Part shown: positions 47,313-57,985 of the stretch, one piece after another
Layout of the letters: each line of letters opens with the position of its first letter
Position numbering within the stretch: the first letter of the stretch is position 1
Origin: Tritrichomonas musculus
Lineage: Eukaryota; Parabasalia; Tritrichomonadida; Tritrichomonadidae
Length of the DNA: 64,000 nt
Direction: 5' to 3'
Assembly (NCBI GenBank): GCA_039105265.1
Contig: JAPFFF010000002.1
Span: forward strand, 1,612,001-1,676,000
Notes under the pieces: model-generated
Databases searched by the model: none
Seen by the model: only the letters and a program-made list of their open reading frames with translations
What the model was told of the DNA's origin: nothing
Made by a program: the position numbers and the translations under genes

Positions 47313-47846
47313 TTAACTATATATTAACTTACGATTCTGTAAGAATACCATATCGATTGTAAACACAAGATGATCATTGAATGATACTGGAACAGTAATC
47401 TCATTTCTATCATAAAATTCAATCCAGAATTTATCATCATTGTCATTTAACTTATAGTATTTAATTGGTGTATACATTTCGTTGGTTCTACCAATGAGGT
47501 TGTGATTAGATTGACTGGCAAATGATGCATCTACTTCACATTGAGGGGTTAACATTACATTTTCGAATGATAATTCTCGATGAAACTTGATTTTATCATG
47601 TAAATCAACACGGTCATCATCATCAAGATCAAAATAACACGCTGTATCAAAATAGAACCTATCATTTGGTGTACCATCATCGTGGTAAGTAAAATCAAGT
47701 TCATCTTGAAGCACTTTGACAAAATGCATTGGTTCATCATTATCATTATCCCATTCATAGAGCTTTTTATATGTAGCATCATCATTGCTATTTGTCATCA
47801 TGAAATCAATGTAGTATTCAGGGTTTTTACCAACGAAAATTAACAT
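47313..47846 (-). CDS. 177-aa acidic element protein
   Basis: Asp-rich protein (LDDDDRVDLHDKIKFHRELS) with a C-terminal beta segment (KFWIEFYDRNEITVPVSFND, then VFTIDMVFLQNRKLIYS). That segment has the same general shape as the end of the 116-aa B protein (LWFTDMKGNVIEPES). Possible minor structural protein. It shares a strand with the integrase 26 bp downstream. A transposon has inserted 14 bp upstream of its ATG, removing its former promoter context. Confidence 0.5.
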   Translation of the reverse strand: MLIFVGKNPEYYIDFMMTNSNDDATYKKLYEWDNDNDEPMHFVKVLQDELDFTYHDDGTPNDRFYFDTACYFDLDDDDRVDLHDKIKFHRELSFENVMLTPQCEVDASFASQSNHNLIGRTNEMYTPIKYYKLNDNDDKFWIEFYDRNEITVPVSFNDHLVFTIDMVFLQNRKLIYS

Positions 47847-47860
47847 TGTTGTTTTATCTA

Positions 47861-48015
47861 TAGGGTGTCCAACTTCAAGTGTAGCATCTCATGATAGGAG
47901 CTATTGAAGAGTATAATTTTATTATTACATAAAAGTATGCATATTCTTAACATAATTTAATGCTTTGACAAATCAATAAAAAAAGTGTCATGTTAAGTTA
48001 CACTTAACTTTTTAT
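47861..48015. repeat. Left 155-bp TIR of the 1.3-kb transposon
   Basis: Exact complement of 49000-49154, ending at the AACTTTTTAT/ATAAAAAGTT boundary. Confidence 0.9.
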
Positions 48016-48999
48016 GTCGTCAAAAATTTTTTAAAAATTTTTGAATATTTTTTTTGGAGAAAAATTTTGATCAATTTCTTATTTGATATAACTCTCTTCA
48101 TATGCTACAATTAAAAAGTTTTATATAATTTACTTTAAAAATATGAAATGTTTTCAATTCAATATGTATACTTTTTATATGATAATATGTTTGTATAAGT
48201 GCAATTTTTGAAAATTATTCATTCATATGAAAAAGTAAAATAGTAAACGTTCATTGAAAAGATTATATTATATTTTTTCGTATTTTTTATGAATTTAGCT
48301 AGTTTTAAAATCATAAGTATTATTAATTATGAAGATAATAAAAATACAGTAAATATGAATTATAATAAAAAGCAGTATTTTGAAAATTCAAATTAATGAT
48401 CGTTTCCCCACAACAAAAAAATGGATACATTTTTAGATATATACTTCTTTAAAATTACTCGCAATTTATGACAATCAAATTCTTTCTTAATACTAATTGC
48501 TAACAATGATAAATCATATATTATTATATTTGTTGTTTTATGGATTTGATGTGATATCATTTGTGCAACGATCTTTATGAGATTTTGTTCAGTCACTTTT
48601 CATTCTATCAAAAAGTCATGTAATGAAATCTTTTGTTATCCCCAAATGTTTCTGCTTATATATATCATTTAAAATCTGTTTTTATTTTATTATTAACTCA
48701 TGAAAAATTATATATTAAAATTCTAAATTTATAAATCTGTGGTACACTTAAATGAAAATATAAACAATTCAGAGTTATTTTTTGATAATTTATTCGAAAA
48801 ATTCTAAACGTACGTGCCAAAAAAATAAATGTCAATAAAATGTAATAATGTATTTTTAGGAACCAAATAATATTATTTTAAAACAACAAACAAAGTAGGT
48901 TTTGAATATATAAAAAATATTATAGAAGATTGTCTATTGGACAAATACGATCACTTTCTTTTGAAAAGTGAATACGTTTTGACAAGTATATCTATCTTA

Positions 49000-49154
49000 A
49001 TAAAAAGTTAAGTGTAACTTAACATGACACTTTTTTTATTGATTTGTCAAAGCATTAAATTATGTTAAGAATATGCATACTTTTATGTAATAATAAAATT
49101 ATACTCTTCAATAGCTCCTATCATGAGATGCTACACTTGAAGTTGGACACCCTA
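49000..49154. repeat. Right 155-bp TIR of the 1.3-kb transposon
   Basis: Exact complement of 47861-48015. The lack of differences implies a recent insertion. Confidence 0.9.
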
Positions 49155-49168
49155 TATGTCTTTAACTA

Positions 49169-52100
49169 TCATAAGAAAACAAAGAAGACAATTCTTGGAA
49201 AATCATTTAATGTGGATGCCATAGCTGCATCATTATTATGTGAATTAGCAGCCAAAGCATCAATCTTTTTATGTAATGCATCTATATCACAAGTATATGC
49301 TAAATCATTTGTTGTAAATGTCATATTTCTCGTACATGAATTTCCCTGAATAATAACACCTGATATTTTAGATGTATGAGTACTATGTATGGTAATTATA
49401 TTGTCATTCTTCTCATAAGTATTTAACCATGATGCCCTAAATTCTTCACTTCTGGCTAGAGGTTTAATAACGACATCCTCTAATGTTATATTTTCTGTGA
49501 CCCCTTTATATTCTGTTATCTCACCTTCCTCAAACCTGAAGTAACAATTCTTTTGAGCATTTGCTAAATATATTCTAAATACAATCATGCCATTGCTTAT
49601 TGTATCTTCAGCAGTTAAAGTAATTGTTGAGCCATCTGTTTCTGCAACCACATCAATAGTGTCTTCTCTTTTCAATTCATTTTTGGATATAACATTATTA
49701 ATTATTTTTGATATTTCGTTATTATTTGAATTTGCAAAATCATTTAATGCATCTATCTTCTTATGTAATGCATCTATATCACAAGTATATGCCAAATCAT
49801 TTAGTGTAAAGTCCATATGTCTCATGCATGTATTTTCTTTAATCTGTATTCCACTAACTCTAAGTTTATTTGGATTTGATATGATAAATGTTTTATCATT
49901 CATTACGCAGTTAGGAAAATCATCTGTTCCTTGGTAATTTATTGTTCCACCAGTAATATTAATTGTAACTATATTCTCTTCATAATCTACATCATTGTAT
50001 TCACTAACTTTTTGCACCAAAAACCTTGCTTTAATTGTTCCATCTGTGATATCATCTTCTGCTTCTAAATGGACCTCACCATTGACATATTTACTAACAA
50101 CATCTATTATGTCATCTCTAACCAAATCTGTCTTTGAAATATAGTCATTATTTATTTCATTGATAGCGTTACATAACATTTTAAATGTTGGTTTCATCGC
50201 ATGCACAACATTATTACATATATTGAACACACCCGCAACACTAGGAACACTTGAATCTTCATTAGCATCATATGTTAACTCTTTTATGTCTTCATTACAC
50301 CAATCAATTAATGGAGTTAAATCAGTTTTAATACTTCTACTTAATAAATGTAACGGTAATTCATTAGCATAACCAAACCATCTTTCTCCAGATTCAACAA
50401 TATATCTAACAGAACCATTAATACCATTGAAGCCAAAACTAATACCTGTTTCTGTTAATGATAAACCTCCCATTAATGTACCTGTTGCTCCTATTGCTAA
50501 CGCAATTCCTGCCATTATTTCTAGTTTATCTGTTTCAGACTTTAAATATTGAGTTTTATTTTGTTGCTCAGTCATTTCACTTCTTAATGTATCTACTTTT
50601 GATGTAATATCCTTGACATCATATGAAACAACATCAAAATTATTTGTCAAAACATTTAAATCACTTCTCATCGTTGTAATGTTATCTGCAGTAATGATTT
50701 TGTATGAAGTTATATTATAGTCAGTATAAAGAGTTGTTGCGGCATTTGGATTTGGTCTTATATCATAAAATTGTTGGTCTATTATGTATTTAAATGCATT
50801 TGTTGTTGAATCCCAATTAACTTCTTCTATTGGATCAATTAAATCTTTCCTTAGATATAGTTCTACATCTTTTTTTGTTGTATCAATATTTGAATCACTC
50901 CATCATATCCAAATTATTCTAGTGCATACATTCCAAAGAGCATGCATTAATCCTTTGTCATCTTTCTCTACTATTTTATTATTTATTTCATCATCTTTCA
51001 CCATAATTATTGCTCCCGTACATAAAGCATATGCTGATGCTGTTAATCCATATAATCTACATGTAGTTTGACATTTGGTTATTATTCTTTTATTATAACA
51101 TCCTTGACAATTATAACCTGTCCAATATCCTTTGTTAGCGTTATTATCATCTAATTTCCACATTAAAGACCATGTATTGCCGAAACAATATTCTTTGAAA
51201 ATGAATTCTAAATTACTTGGTATATTATAATTTGAATCAACTGAGAACACCATTTTATAAAATTCATTATCTTCTGTAATTATTGATGGTTTATAGAAAT
51301 AATGAACATCGGATTTATGTAATTTGAGTGCATTATCAGCCTCGATAACAGAACATTTAATTGCTTTATCAGTTTTTAATGCAGTTGGAGTGAATTGGTT
51401 CATAATACTTAAATCACCATTAATGTATAATGTACGTGGATCAAATGGTAATCTTTTATCAAATGCTATGTAAAATTTTCCATCTAATTTGTTTTGGTCA
51501 GCAGGTCCTATTGAACGAGTCATAGTTAAGGAGTTATCATTTATGATGCAATATTTTTGGTCTATATCATACGTAATGACTGGACAGACTATTTTATTAT
51601 TTCTTGAAGAGATGTAGAATTCTTTAATGTATCTTCCTTCTTCATCGTAAATAACATTCTTTCTTAAAACAATTTTAAATATTGGCCTGTTCCAATTTAA
51701 GAAACCATTCTTTCTTTCTTTAGGTACATCAATAATTAAAATATTACAGTCTATATTATTAATGGTATCTGCTATTTGTGTTATCATTCCATTTTCAATA
51801 AATAAATCTGCTAATCCTGATTCAATCGTAAAATTAGAATCACCTGATGATAAATTCGATATATCTACACCATTAATCAATCCATTGACATTTAGATTTG
51901 CTTTGATATTAACATCGCCATATACTGGTTTTTCTTTTTTAAACTGATAGTTATACGGTGGCTCAATATAATTGCTTCCATAAACTTCTAAGGCTTTCTT
52001 GAATGATTCACTATCTGAACCTGGAATAGAAACAGAGTCATCAGGCTGTTTTGGTGGTGTGCCGATGTCAATTTGCCCGCTGGCAAAGTTAGCTTCGCTA

Positions 52101-52279
52101 ATGCTCAAAGGACTAACAGCACTATTGCAGTAAATCCATTCATTTTCATTTTCATCCCATATAATATCCCCTTCTTTGTTTTTTGTATTGTTAGCCATAA
52201 AGGCTGTATAGACAGCCACACTCATTCTATCTTCATTATTCCTCCAACCTTGACATTTATTATCAAAATCGGTAATCAT
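49169..52279 (-). pseudogene. Element D fibre-like gene (in-frame TGA, 3' end lost)
   Basis: Starts MITDFDNKCQGWRNNEDRMS. One frame runs 52279-49169 but is cut by a TGA at 50903-50905. Coding resumes at once (WSDSNIDTTKKDVELYLRKD) and matches the 1307-aa A protein throughout (HYFYKPS; anchor SYKIITADNITTMRSDLN). Two tandem copies of a domain ending AYTCDIDALHKKIDAL are present where A has one. Homology stops after TLNDFP at about 49202, where unrelated sequence adds FFVFL and a stop; the tip region is missing. The D element therefore lacks a functional fibre. Confidence 0.75.
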
Positions 52280-53444
52280 ATAAATCAGCTAACAATTCAA
52301 CAAATATAGCATCGTTCTCATCTTCAAAATTATTCTCTCCATCTTGATTACAATTGCATGATTTTATTTTTGAATAATAATCTGCCCAATTATTTAATGA
52401 TGCTATTATATTATTTATGTTCATCTGGACATCATTTAGGAATTGATTTAAACTGACCTTTACTTTTGTACCATCGATATTGTCAACTTTTATTGTATGG
52501 TCTACAGTTAATGATGTCGTAAATAGTTTTAGAGCCGATGCAAGCCCATATCCGAGAACACTAGATAACAATAAATTTTGAATTATTTGGGGATAATTTA
52601 TGTAGTTATCTTTTTGATTTTGCATATAGATATCAATAAATTCACCAGGGCTCTCAACTTCTATTACATGGTCTGCTTTAACTTCTTCTGTACTATTTTT
52701 GTATTTATATCCTATTGTTTGAAGAGTATGGTTTTCAGGATTGTAATGATATTGCTTTGTTCCATTTATTATCTTTGTTAAGTTTGTCTCGTTAAAAGCT
52801 TCCAATAATATTCTCGTTGTATTTTGATTTTTCTTTTCATTCTTTATTATATTCATCAACATATCAGCTAAATTATAAAATGGTTTGTAATGAAGGAAAG
52901 GTTCAGTTGGAGAAGGTTTTGGTGGTGCAGTAGGAGTTTGAACATATTTTACAACTTCACATTGCCCTTTATCTTCATCCAATACTACTTGTTCATATCC
53001 GTCAGCTGCACACATCAATTCGTTGTACATATCATGGACAGCTTCACAGGTTTTTGATTCTGCTTCGATAATGTCATTGAATGTATTAACACATAATTCA
53101 TCTTTGATAAGCTCTCTGTTGGACTCTACATGTTCTGATTTCACTTCCATCAATATATTTTCTGGCGCTCTATATTCAAGTATTTGTGTAGATTTTTCAG
53201 TTATTGGAACGTCGCCGAATCCTTCAAGACTGCCTCCATTTTCAATGTAATCGTTAACTACTCGTGCATCAACTTCAGCTTTATTGTATAGACAATTAAA
53301 TTTTGGGTATTCATTTGGTTTATCATCTTGTGTGATATTTATTTGTTCATTTCCATCTTCATCTTCTCCTGCACATATTTCAAAACCATTTGCTTTAAGT
53401 TTAGATGCCACCTTGCTCTTTGCAGAATATAGTGTCAAAGACAT
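52263..53444 (-). CDS. Fibre-base-like protein, element D (393 aa)
   Basis: Intact homologue of the broken A gene at 3423-4505: MSLTLYSAKSK, FNCLYNKAEVDARVVNDYIE. A Pro-rich stalk (PTAPPKPSPTEP) is followed by an N-glycosylation-rich region (NET, NGT, NST), a small hydrophobic stretch (LLLSSVLGYGLASALKLF) and a Cys pair (SCNCNQ). The 3' end overlaps the start of the fibre pseudogene by 17 bp in another frame, so the two may be translationally coupled. Divergent from the 243-aa pseudogene with 19 bp between starts. Confidence 0.6.
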   Translation of the reverse strand: MSLTLYSAKSKVASKLKANGFEICAGEDEDGNEQINITQDDKPNEYPKFNCLYNKAEVDARVVNDYIENGGSLEGFGDVPITEKSTQILEYRAPENILMEVKSEHVESNRELIKDELCVNTFNDIIEAESKTCEAVHDMYNELMCAADGYEQVVLDEDKGQCEVVKYVQTPTAPPKPSPTEPFLHYKPFYNLADMLMNIIKNEKKNQNTTRILLEAFNETNLTKIINGTKQYHYNPENHTLQTIGYKYKNSTEEVKADHVIEVESPGEFIDIYMQNQKDNYINYPQIIQNLLLSSVLGYGLASALKLFTTSLTVDHTIKVDNIDGTKVKVSLNQFLNDVQMNINNIIASLNNWADYYSKIKSCNCNQDGENNFEDENDAIFVELLADLYDYRF

Positions 53445-53463
53445 TTTAATCTGAAATTAAATA

Positions 53464-54207
53464 ATGCTGTATTCTATTCAAAGCCAACCAGAAAATTACA
53501 ATACTGTGAGAATGAATATTGATATACCGTGGAAATGTCCTTACGTGAAGTATTATGTTTCATCAATCAATACCAAGGCCAACATACTATTAACCACTGA
53601 AGATGATTATTTAATATTTGAAACTGCTAATAGTGAGATAAGAATTGATTTTGAGGAGTCGTATGCATATTCGTTTGGTTATCTGGTCAAATTCTTAAAT
53701 GCATGCCAGAACACAATTGAGTTCAAGAATGTAAATAATAGAACAATATCATTAAAACCAACTGAAAATATAGCATTTAAAGAAGGAAGTCATAGAGCAT
53801 AATTAATTACTGGTCTATTTAATTGTAAAGAATTTGAAGTTGATGCTAATGAAGAAAAAAATGTTCCAGATTTACCAATTCTAGATTTTGCTAATAAATT
53901 ATATTTGGTATCATTACAGGGAGTTGCAACGCATTCATCAATTGGAAACCAAGAATATACACCATCAATTATCGCAAATATTGATACAATGATAATGGAC
54001 CAAGAAGCACTAATAGTGAATTATGATTTAACTAAACCAATCAAAGTTAAAGTCAACACAGATTCACTAAAGTTATTAGAGATGAGACTAGTTGATTTTA
54101 TGTTCCAGCCAGTAATCTTGAAATCGCCATTGTTCATCACATTAAAGATAAAGCCAGCCCAAGATGCTGACATATATGACGTGCTTACAAAACAAATAAT
54201 GAGATGA
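53464..54207 (+). pseudogene. Element D copy of the 243-aa beta-rich protein (nonsense TAA)
   Basis: Same frame throughout. It aligns with 2673-3404 (MLYSIQSQPENYNTVRMNID; FMFQPVILKSPLF). A TAA at 53800-53802 replaces the Lys codon of A (HRAKLITG). The C-terminus has a few extra residues (KQIMR). Otherwise undamaged, so inactivation is recent. Confidence 0.8.
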
Positions 54208-54228
54208 AAAATTAGATGAAGCAAAAAT

Positions 54229-54310
54229 ATAAAAATATACCTGACAATACACAAAAAAAATATACCTGACAATACACAAAAAAAAAAAATATACATGACG
54301 GCTCACAGAA
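54229..54310. repeat. Short tandem repeat AAAATATACCTGACAATACAC
   Basis: Three units, the last diverged (ATATACATGACGGCTCAC), separated by A-runs. It lies in the gap after the 243-aa pseudogene. Confidence 0.75.
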
Positions 54311-54727
54311 AAATAATTCCTCTAAATTTCACTTCACTAAAATCACAATCATAGATTGGGCCTTGCTTAAAAGCAAGTCATTTTTTTAATTTGCTTGATG
54401 ATGAAAGGACACCTGAGTAGTAATAGTATGTGCGTATTGACCCCCAGATAATAATTCATTGGAAACCCCCCCCTCAGGAACCAAGCTCAAAACCTCATTT
54501 TGAAAATTAACGAAAAACTTATCCACAGGGTTTAAATTTTAATTAGCCTCCATAATCTGTTGTAGAACAAGGCCTGTCATAAAGGGCTAAACACTCATTT
54601 TAAAATTTATTTCAAAGTTAATTTGGGATTTAATTTTTGAATAAGGGCTCCAGAACAGATTCTGAGAACAAGTTATAAAATTTTAATTTTTCAAACTAAT
54701 TTTTTTCCACTTTTTTATTTTTGATAA
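54311..54727. other. Gene-free left end region of element C, candidate TIR
   Basis: A 7-bp stem CTTGCTT/AAGCAAG is at 54362-54377. From about 54412 the sequence (AGTAGTAATAGTATGTGCG) changes character: C- and G-runs and gapped resemblance to the B terminal repeats (CCCCC runs, ATTTTGAAAA, TTTTTGAATAA). Polinton ends start AG, so 54412 is a plausible first base, but the partner TIR and target duplication are outside the window. TTTTTTATTTTTGATAA precedes the next ATG. Confidence 0.4.
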
Positions 54728-55162
54728 ATGGCTTTCAACCAAAATTCATTTATTGATTTTACTAATAACGATATTGTTGAATCTATTAATAATATTAATC
54801 AAGGACTTAATGAAAATCTTGAAATTGCAGATACTCGTCGATATCGAGTAGGTGCTAAATTGCGAAATATCAGAACATTGTATACATATCTAAATCAACA
54901 TAATGCTCAAGAAATAATTAATCCTGATTTTAAAGATGATAATGAATTTGAAGAAGGTCTTGATAACTTCATTATTCATGAACAAGAACGTCACAAACAA
55001 TTATTAAATGAATCTTATGAACGAAATTATGAAAACATATCAAAACGTGAATCATTTTATGATGATGAACAACCAAATGAATCTGATATTCACTATTTTA
55101 ATGAACAACAATCTCAAATCAATCAAGAATATCAGAATAAACGAAATAGTAGTATAGTATAG
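54728..55162 (+). CDS. 144-aa helical protein, first gene of element C
   Basis: Highly charged, Asn/Glu-rich helical protein (MAFNQNSFIDFTNNDIVESI; RRYRVGAKLRNIRTLYTYL). No family recognised and no B counterpart. A strong T-rich motif ends 4 bp before its ATG. Confidence 0.5.
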   Translation: MAFNQNSFIDFTNNDIVESINNINQGLNENLEIADTRRYRVGAKLRNIRTLYTYLNQHNAQEIINPDFKDDNEFEEGLDNFIIHEQERHKQLLNESYERNYENISKRESFYDDEQPNESDIHYFNEQQSQINQEYQNKRNSSIV

Positions 55163-55398
55163 GCTCCGCTATCGCCAAGCCTATACTTAAGCCCATTTCA
55201 CAGCCACTTGGAGCCTTTGGAAGCCCCCCAGAGCCTTCAAAAAGCTCCAACCACCTCGATAATTCAAAAAGTTCGCAACAAAAAAATTCCAAACTCATAT
55301 TTTTATCGTCTCGTTGTAAAAATTATTTTGACACAAAAAAATGTATTTCTTGAAGATTCCGTTAAGATAATCCCTTCGAATCAAGAAGTTGTTTTATA
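55163..55398 (+). other. Short gene-free or remnant stretch
   Basis: GC-richer start (GGCTCCGCTATCGCC). From about 55208 a frame reads plausibly as protein (YFYRLVVKIILTQKNVFLED) to a TAA that overlaps the next ATG (TAATG), but it has no ATG. It could be the end of a deleted gene. Confidence 0.4.
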
Positions 55399-55680
55399 AT
55401 GATTGAAATGTACCCGACGCTCAATCCAGCTGAAGAACAAACACCAATCCCTATAGAATATGCTTACTTTTTGGAAGATGGAGAGCAAGACCCCAGCAAA
55501 CCAAATCGATACTACTTTAATTTTCCACAAGAATGGTGCACTTCAAATAGAGGAGAATCTATTGTTGGGGTAAGAAATATGTGGTTGATTGCGAGAAGAA
55601 GAAAAATTGAATTCACCATCACAATTGCAAAATTTCAAAAGAAATATTTTAATATAGTGGAAGGGAATGATACGACTTAA
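55399..55680 (+). CDS. 93-aa protein, possible truncated capsid-type gene
   Basis: MIEMYPTLNPAEEQTP, then RYYFNFPQEWCTSNRGESIV and GVRNMWLIARRRKIEFTITI. The pattern of Phe/Trp, a GVR turn and beta strands resembles the N-terminus of a beta-sandwich structural protein, apparently cut short. The 3' end overlaps the next gene by 14 bp, consistent with a deletion fusing two genes. No homologue was found in B. Confidence 0.45.
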   Translation: MIEMYPTLNPAEEQTPIPIEYAYFLEDGEQDPSKPNRYYFNFPQEWCTSNRGESIVGVRNMWLIARRRKIEFTITIAKFQKKYFNIVEGNDTT

Positions 55681-56074
55681 CCACATCATCTCTGAATTGC
55701 TTATTTTGAAAACCGAATTCGAACAATTAAATAATATATCAAACGAAACACAAATTGAATCATCAAATGAACCATCAACTGAACAACCAAATGAAACCCA
55801 AATTGAACCTTCAGCTGAATCATCAAACAATGAATTAAATCCTATACGAAGAAGAACAAATCGCTCATTTCCATTAAACAAATCGAAGTTTTTAAATGAT
55901 GAACAGAGAGACCAAGTTCTTCAATTTGCTTCTGACCATAAAGAAACAATTATGAATCAACCAAGGTCTAATCGAATTCAATTCCTTCAGAATCTAATAC
56001 GTGAACAATTAAATATCAATTTATCGTTATATATGACGGGAAAACTGATTCAAATAATCTCATCCAACAATTAA
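55667..56074 (+). CDS. HTH-like conserved protein, element C (135 aa)
   Basis: The middle has repeated Glu/Pro/Ser/Asn units (NETQIE, NEPSTEQP). The C-terminal helical domain matches the B protein at 41680-42186 (NKSKFLNDEQRDQVLQFASD; LIREQLNINLSLYMTGKLI). In B this gene lies beyond the polymerase, but in C it is next to the fibre, so the intervening block was lost or moved. Confidence 0.6.
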   Translation: MIRLNHIISELLILKTEFEQLNNISNETQIESSNEPSTEQPNETQIEPSAESSNNELNPIRRRTNRSFPLNKSKFLNDEQRDQVLQFASDHKETIMNQPRSNRIQFLQNLIREQLNINLSLYMTGKLIQIISSNN

Positions 56075-56100
56075 GCTAAAAAAAATTTTTTTTATACTAT

Positions 56101-57971
56101 TTATGCCTTAAAGCATGCAAGTGTTTTATTATCCATTATTGCAGTTATGATACCAACAGTCATACGTTTAATCTTTGATGTTATTGCAGTTTCACCACTG
56201 AGAATCTTCAATTTATTGTCTTCATTATCAATAAATACTTCATCCCCAATACCATAACAAGATGAATCATCAACTTTCAAAAGATAATCACCATGGGAAG
56301 CGAAGGTTATAGCATTATTTTTTTCATCAATTCTAACACAAATACCAACATATTCTTTCCATGAACCAGTAGTTTTGACACTGCAAATACAATCTGTAGT
56401 ATCATTCACAGTTGAAAGTACCCAAGTATCACCAACATGTTTATAAACCTTCCCTGTCATATATACTAGAGCTCCAATAACGAAATCATTAATAGAGTTC
56501 ATTGATAACTCGATTGGGGAGTAATGAGTGATTGTTGTACTGGCAATTGCGTGAAGTTTATCAACATATGACTTCAATGCAAAGTTATCAGTCACATATT
56601 TCACCGAAGTAATCATATCATTGTTCACATGTCGGCGGTAGATTAATGTGATAGATGCATCATATATATTGGTCAGTGTATCGTCCTCAGCTCTCAATGA
56701 GATAATATGGGTATTATAATTAATATTTATTAATTCACCACTGGTTGATTTGTAAATCATATTCAAACTTTTAAATAAACTGTATCCGTATTCAGCTTCT
56801 TCATATGATAAATCATCAGCATTTCGTTTGAATTTGACGATAATAGTTTCGGTAGTGAATACTTTCCTTACATCATCATCTGGGATTACACAACCACTAT
56901 CATTCTGTGTACATTGAATTGTGATTTGTTGGGAACCTTCATTAGTAATACTCTCAGTTTTTACAAATGGTGATTCAATTTGAGCTTTAATGACATTCAT
57001 TAACCATTGAGTATTGCCACTTGAATTATACACCATAAATTCACCACGGTCATACCATACAATAGATAATCCATTGTCTAACATCATTCTATACCCTCTT
57101 TTATATTTTTCATAAGGCTTGAATATCAAATCAAAATGTTGTATATTGTTAATGTAATCCGTGTTAGAACCCCAATTAACATCAAATATCACATGTATAT
57201 CGGTTTCTGGTAAGTATGGTTTTACAAATATATAATCACGAACTGGCTCTGGATATTCAATATTCAATTCGGTTCCATATAGTGCGGTACTCAGTGCAGA
57301 TTCATTAACCAAATCTGTGGGTATCTCAGGGATATCTGTTTTCAAAGCATATTTCCCATCAGCCACATCCTTGGTCTCATACTTATCTAATTCATAAGCT
57401 AATTCATCTTCATCAACGAACTTCTCATCAGCTTGTGAACTAGTATAATATGGTGTCAAGTCAACTGGTTCTGGAATTTCGCTTTTCACTTGCTCAATAG
57501 CAAGGGTCATATCTGTTGTCAAAGCATAATTTGTCAAATCAACTTGTTCTGGAATGTCTTCTTTTTTTGCATACAATGTCATATTTGGCAAGTCTTCTGT
57601 TTTCACATATGGTTCCAAAGCAGTTGTCAAAGCAGATTCATTAACCAAATCTGTAGGTATTTCAGGTATGTCAGTTGATAATGCAAAATTGTTAACAACG
57701 TAATCACGTAATGTATTAACAGCGTTTTGAATTTCTTCACTACTAGCATACTTTAATAGTTCTTTATTGAATTCCTCTGTTTTCAAATAATCGAATAAAT
57801 CAGTTGTTTTCGCATAAGGTTTTAATAATTCTTTCAATTCCTCAGTATTCAAGCTTGACCCTAAATTATTTCCGTTATTGCATTGACAGGAATATTTCTT
57901 AATATATTCTATTATCAATTCATCAATTGTATTAACTTTTTTATATTACCCGCTTGTTCTATCGTGAACAT
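56101..57971 (-). pseudogene. Element C fibre-like gene with an N-terminal homopolymer frameshift
   Basis: From the divergent ATG at 57969-57971 the protein starts MFTIEQAGNIKK, like B (MFTIEQSGHITK). A one-base deficit in an A-run (about 57935-57945) then shifts it into a stop. The remaining 605 codons (from an internal ATG at 57918) are intact. The shaft repeats include ALKTDIPEIP, VDLTPYYTSSQADEKF and LPNMTLYAKKEDIPE. The C-terminal module (ITHYSPIEL to LACFKA) is as in A and B. The middle (about 210-430) is unique to C. Translation from 57918 might still give a shortened fibre. Confidence 0.7.
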
Positions 57972-57985
57972 TTTGGGAATAATAA

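Larger units (their letters stand above)
47861..49154. mobile_element. Non-autonomous TIR transposon, 1,294 bp, TA target
   Basis: The ends are TAGGGTGTCCAACTTCAAG and its complement, with TA on both sides (47859-47860, 49155-49156), as for Tc1/mariner-type insertions. The TIRs are 155 bp and identical. The interior (48016-48999) is AT-rich, with no transposase motif; a 67-codon minus frame at 48393-48596 is not convincing. Confidence 0.8.

Noticed and set aside
48393-48596. 67-codon minus frame inside the 1.3-kb transposon as a transposase
   Set aside because: Too short, no DDE/DDD motif, composition like random AT-rich DNA.
54519-54527. TTATCCACA, an exact bacterial DnaA box
   Set aside because: A single match in a eukaryotic transposon end, with no cluster and no DnaA; chance.
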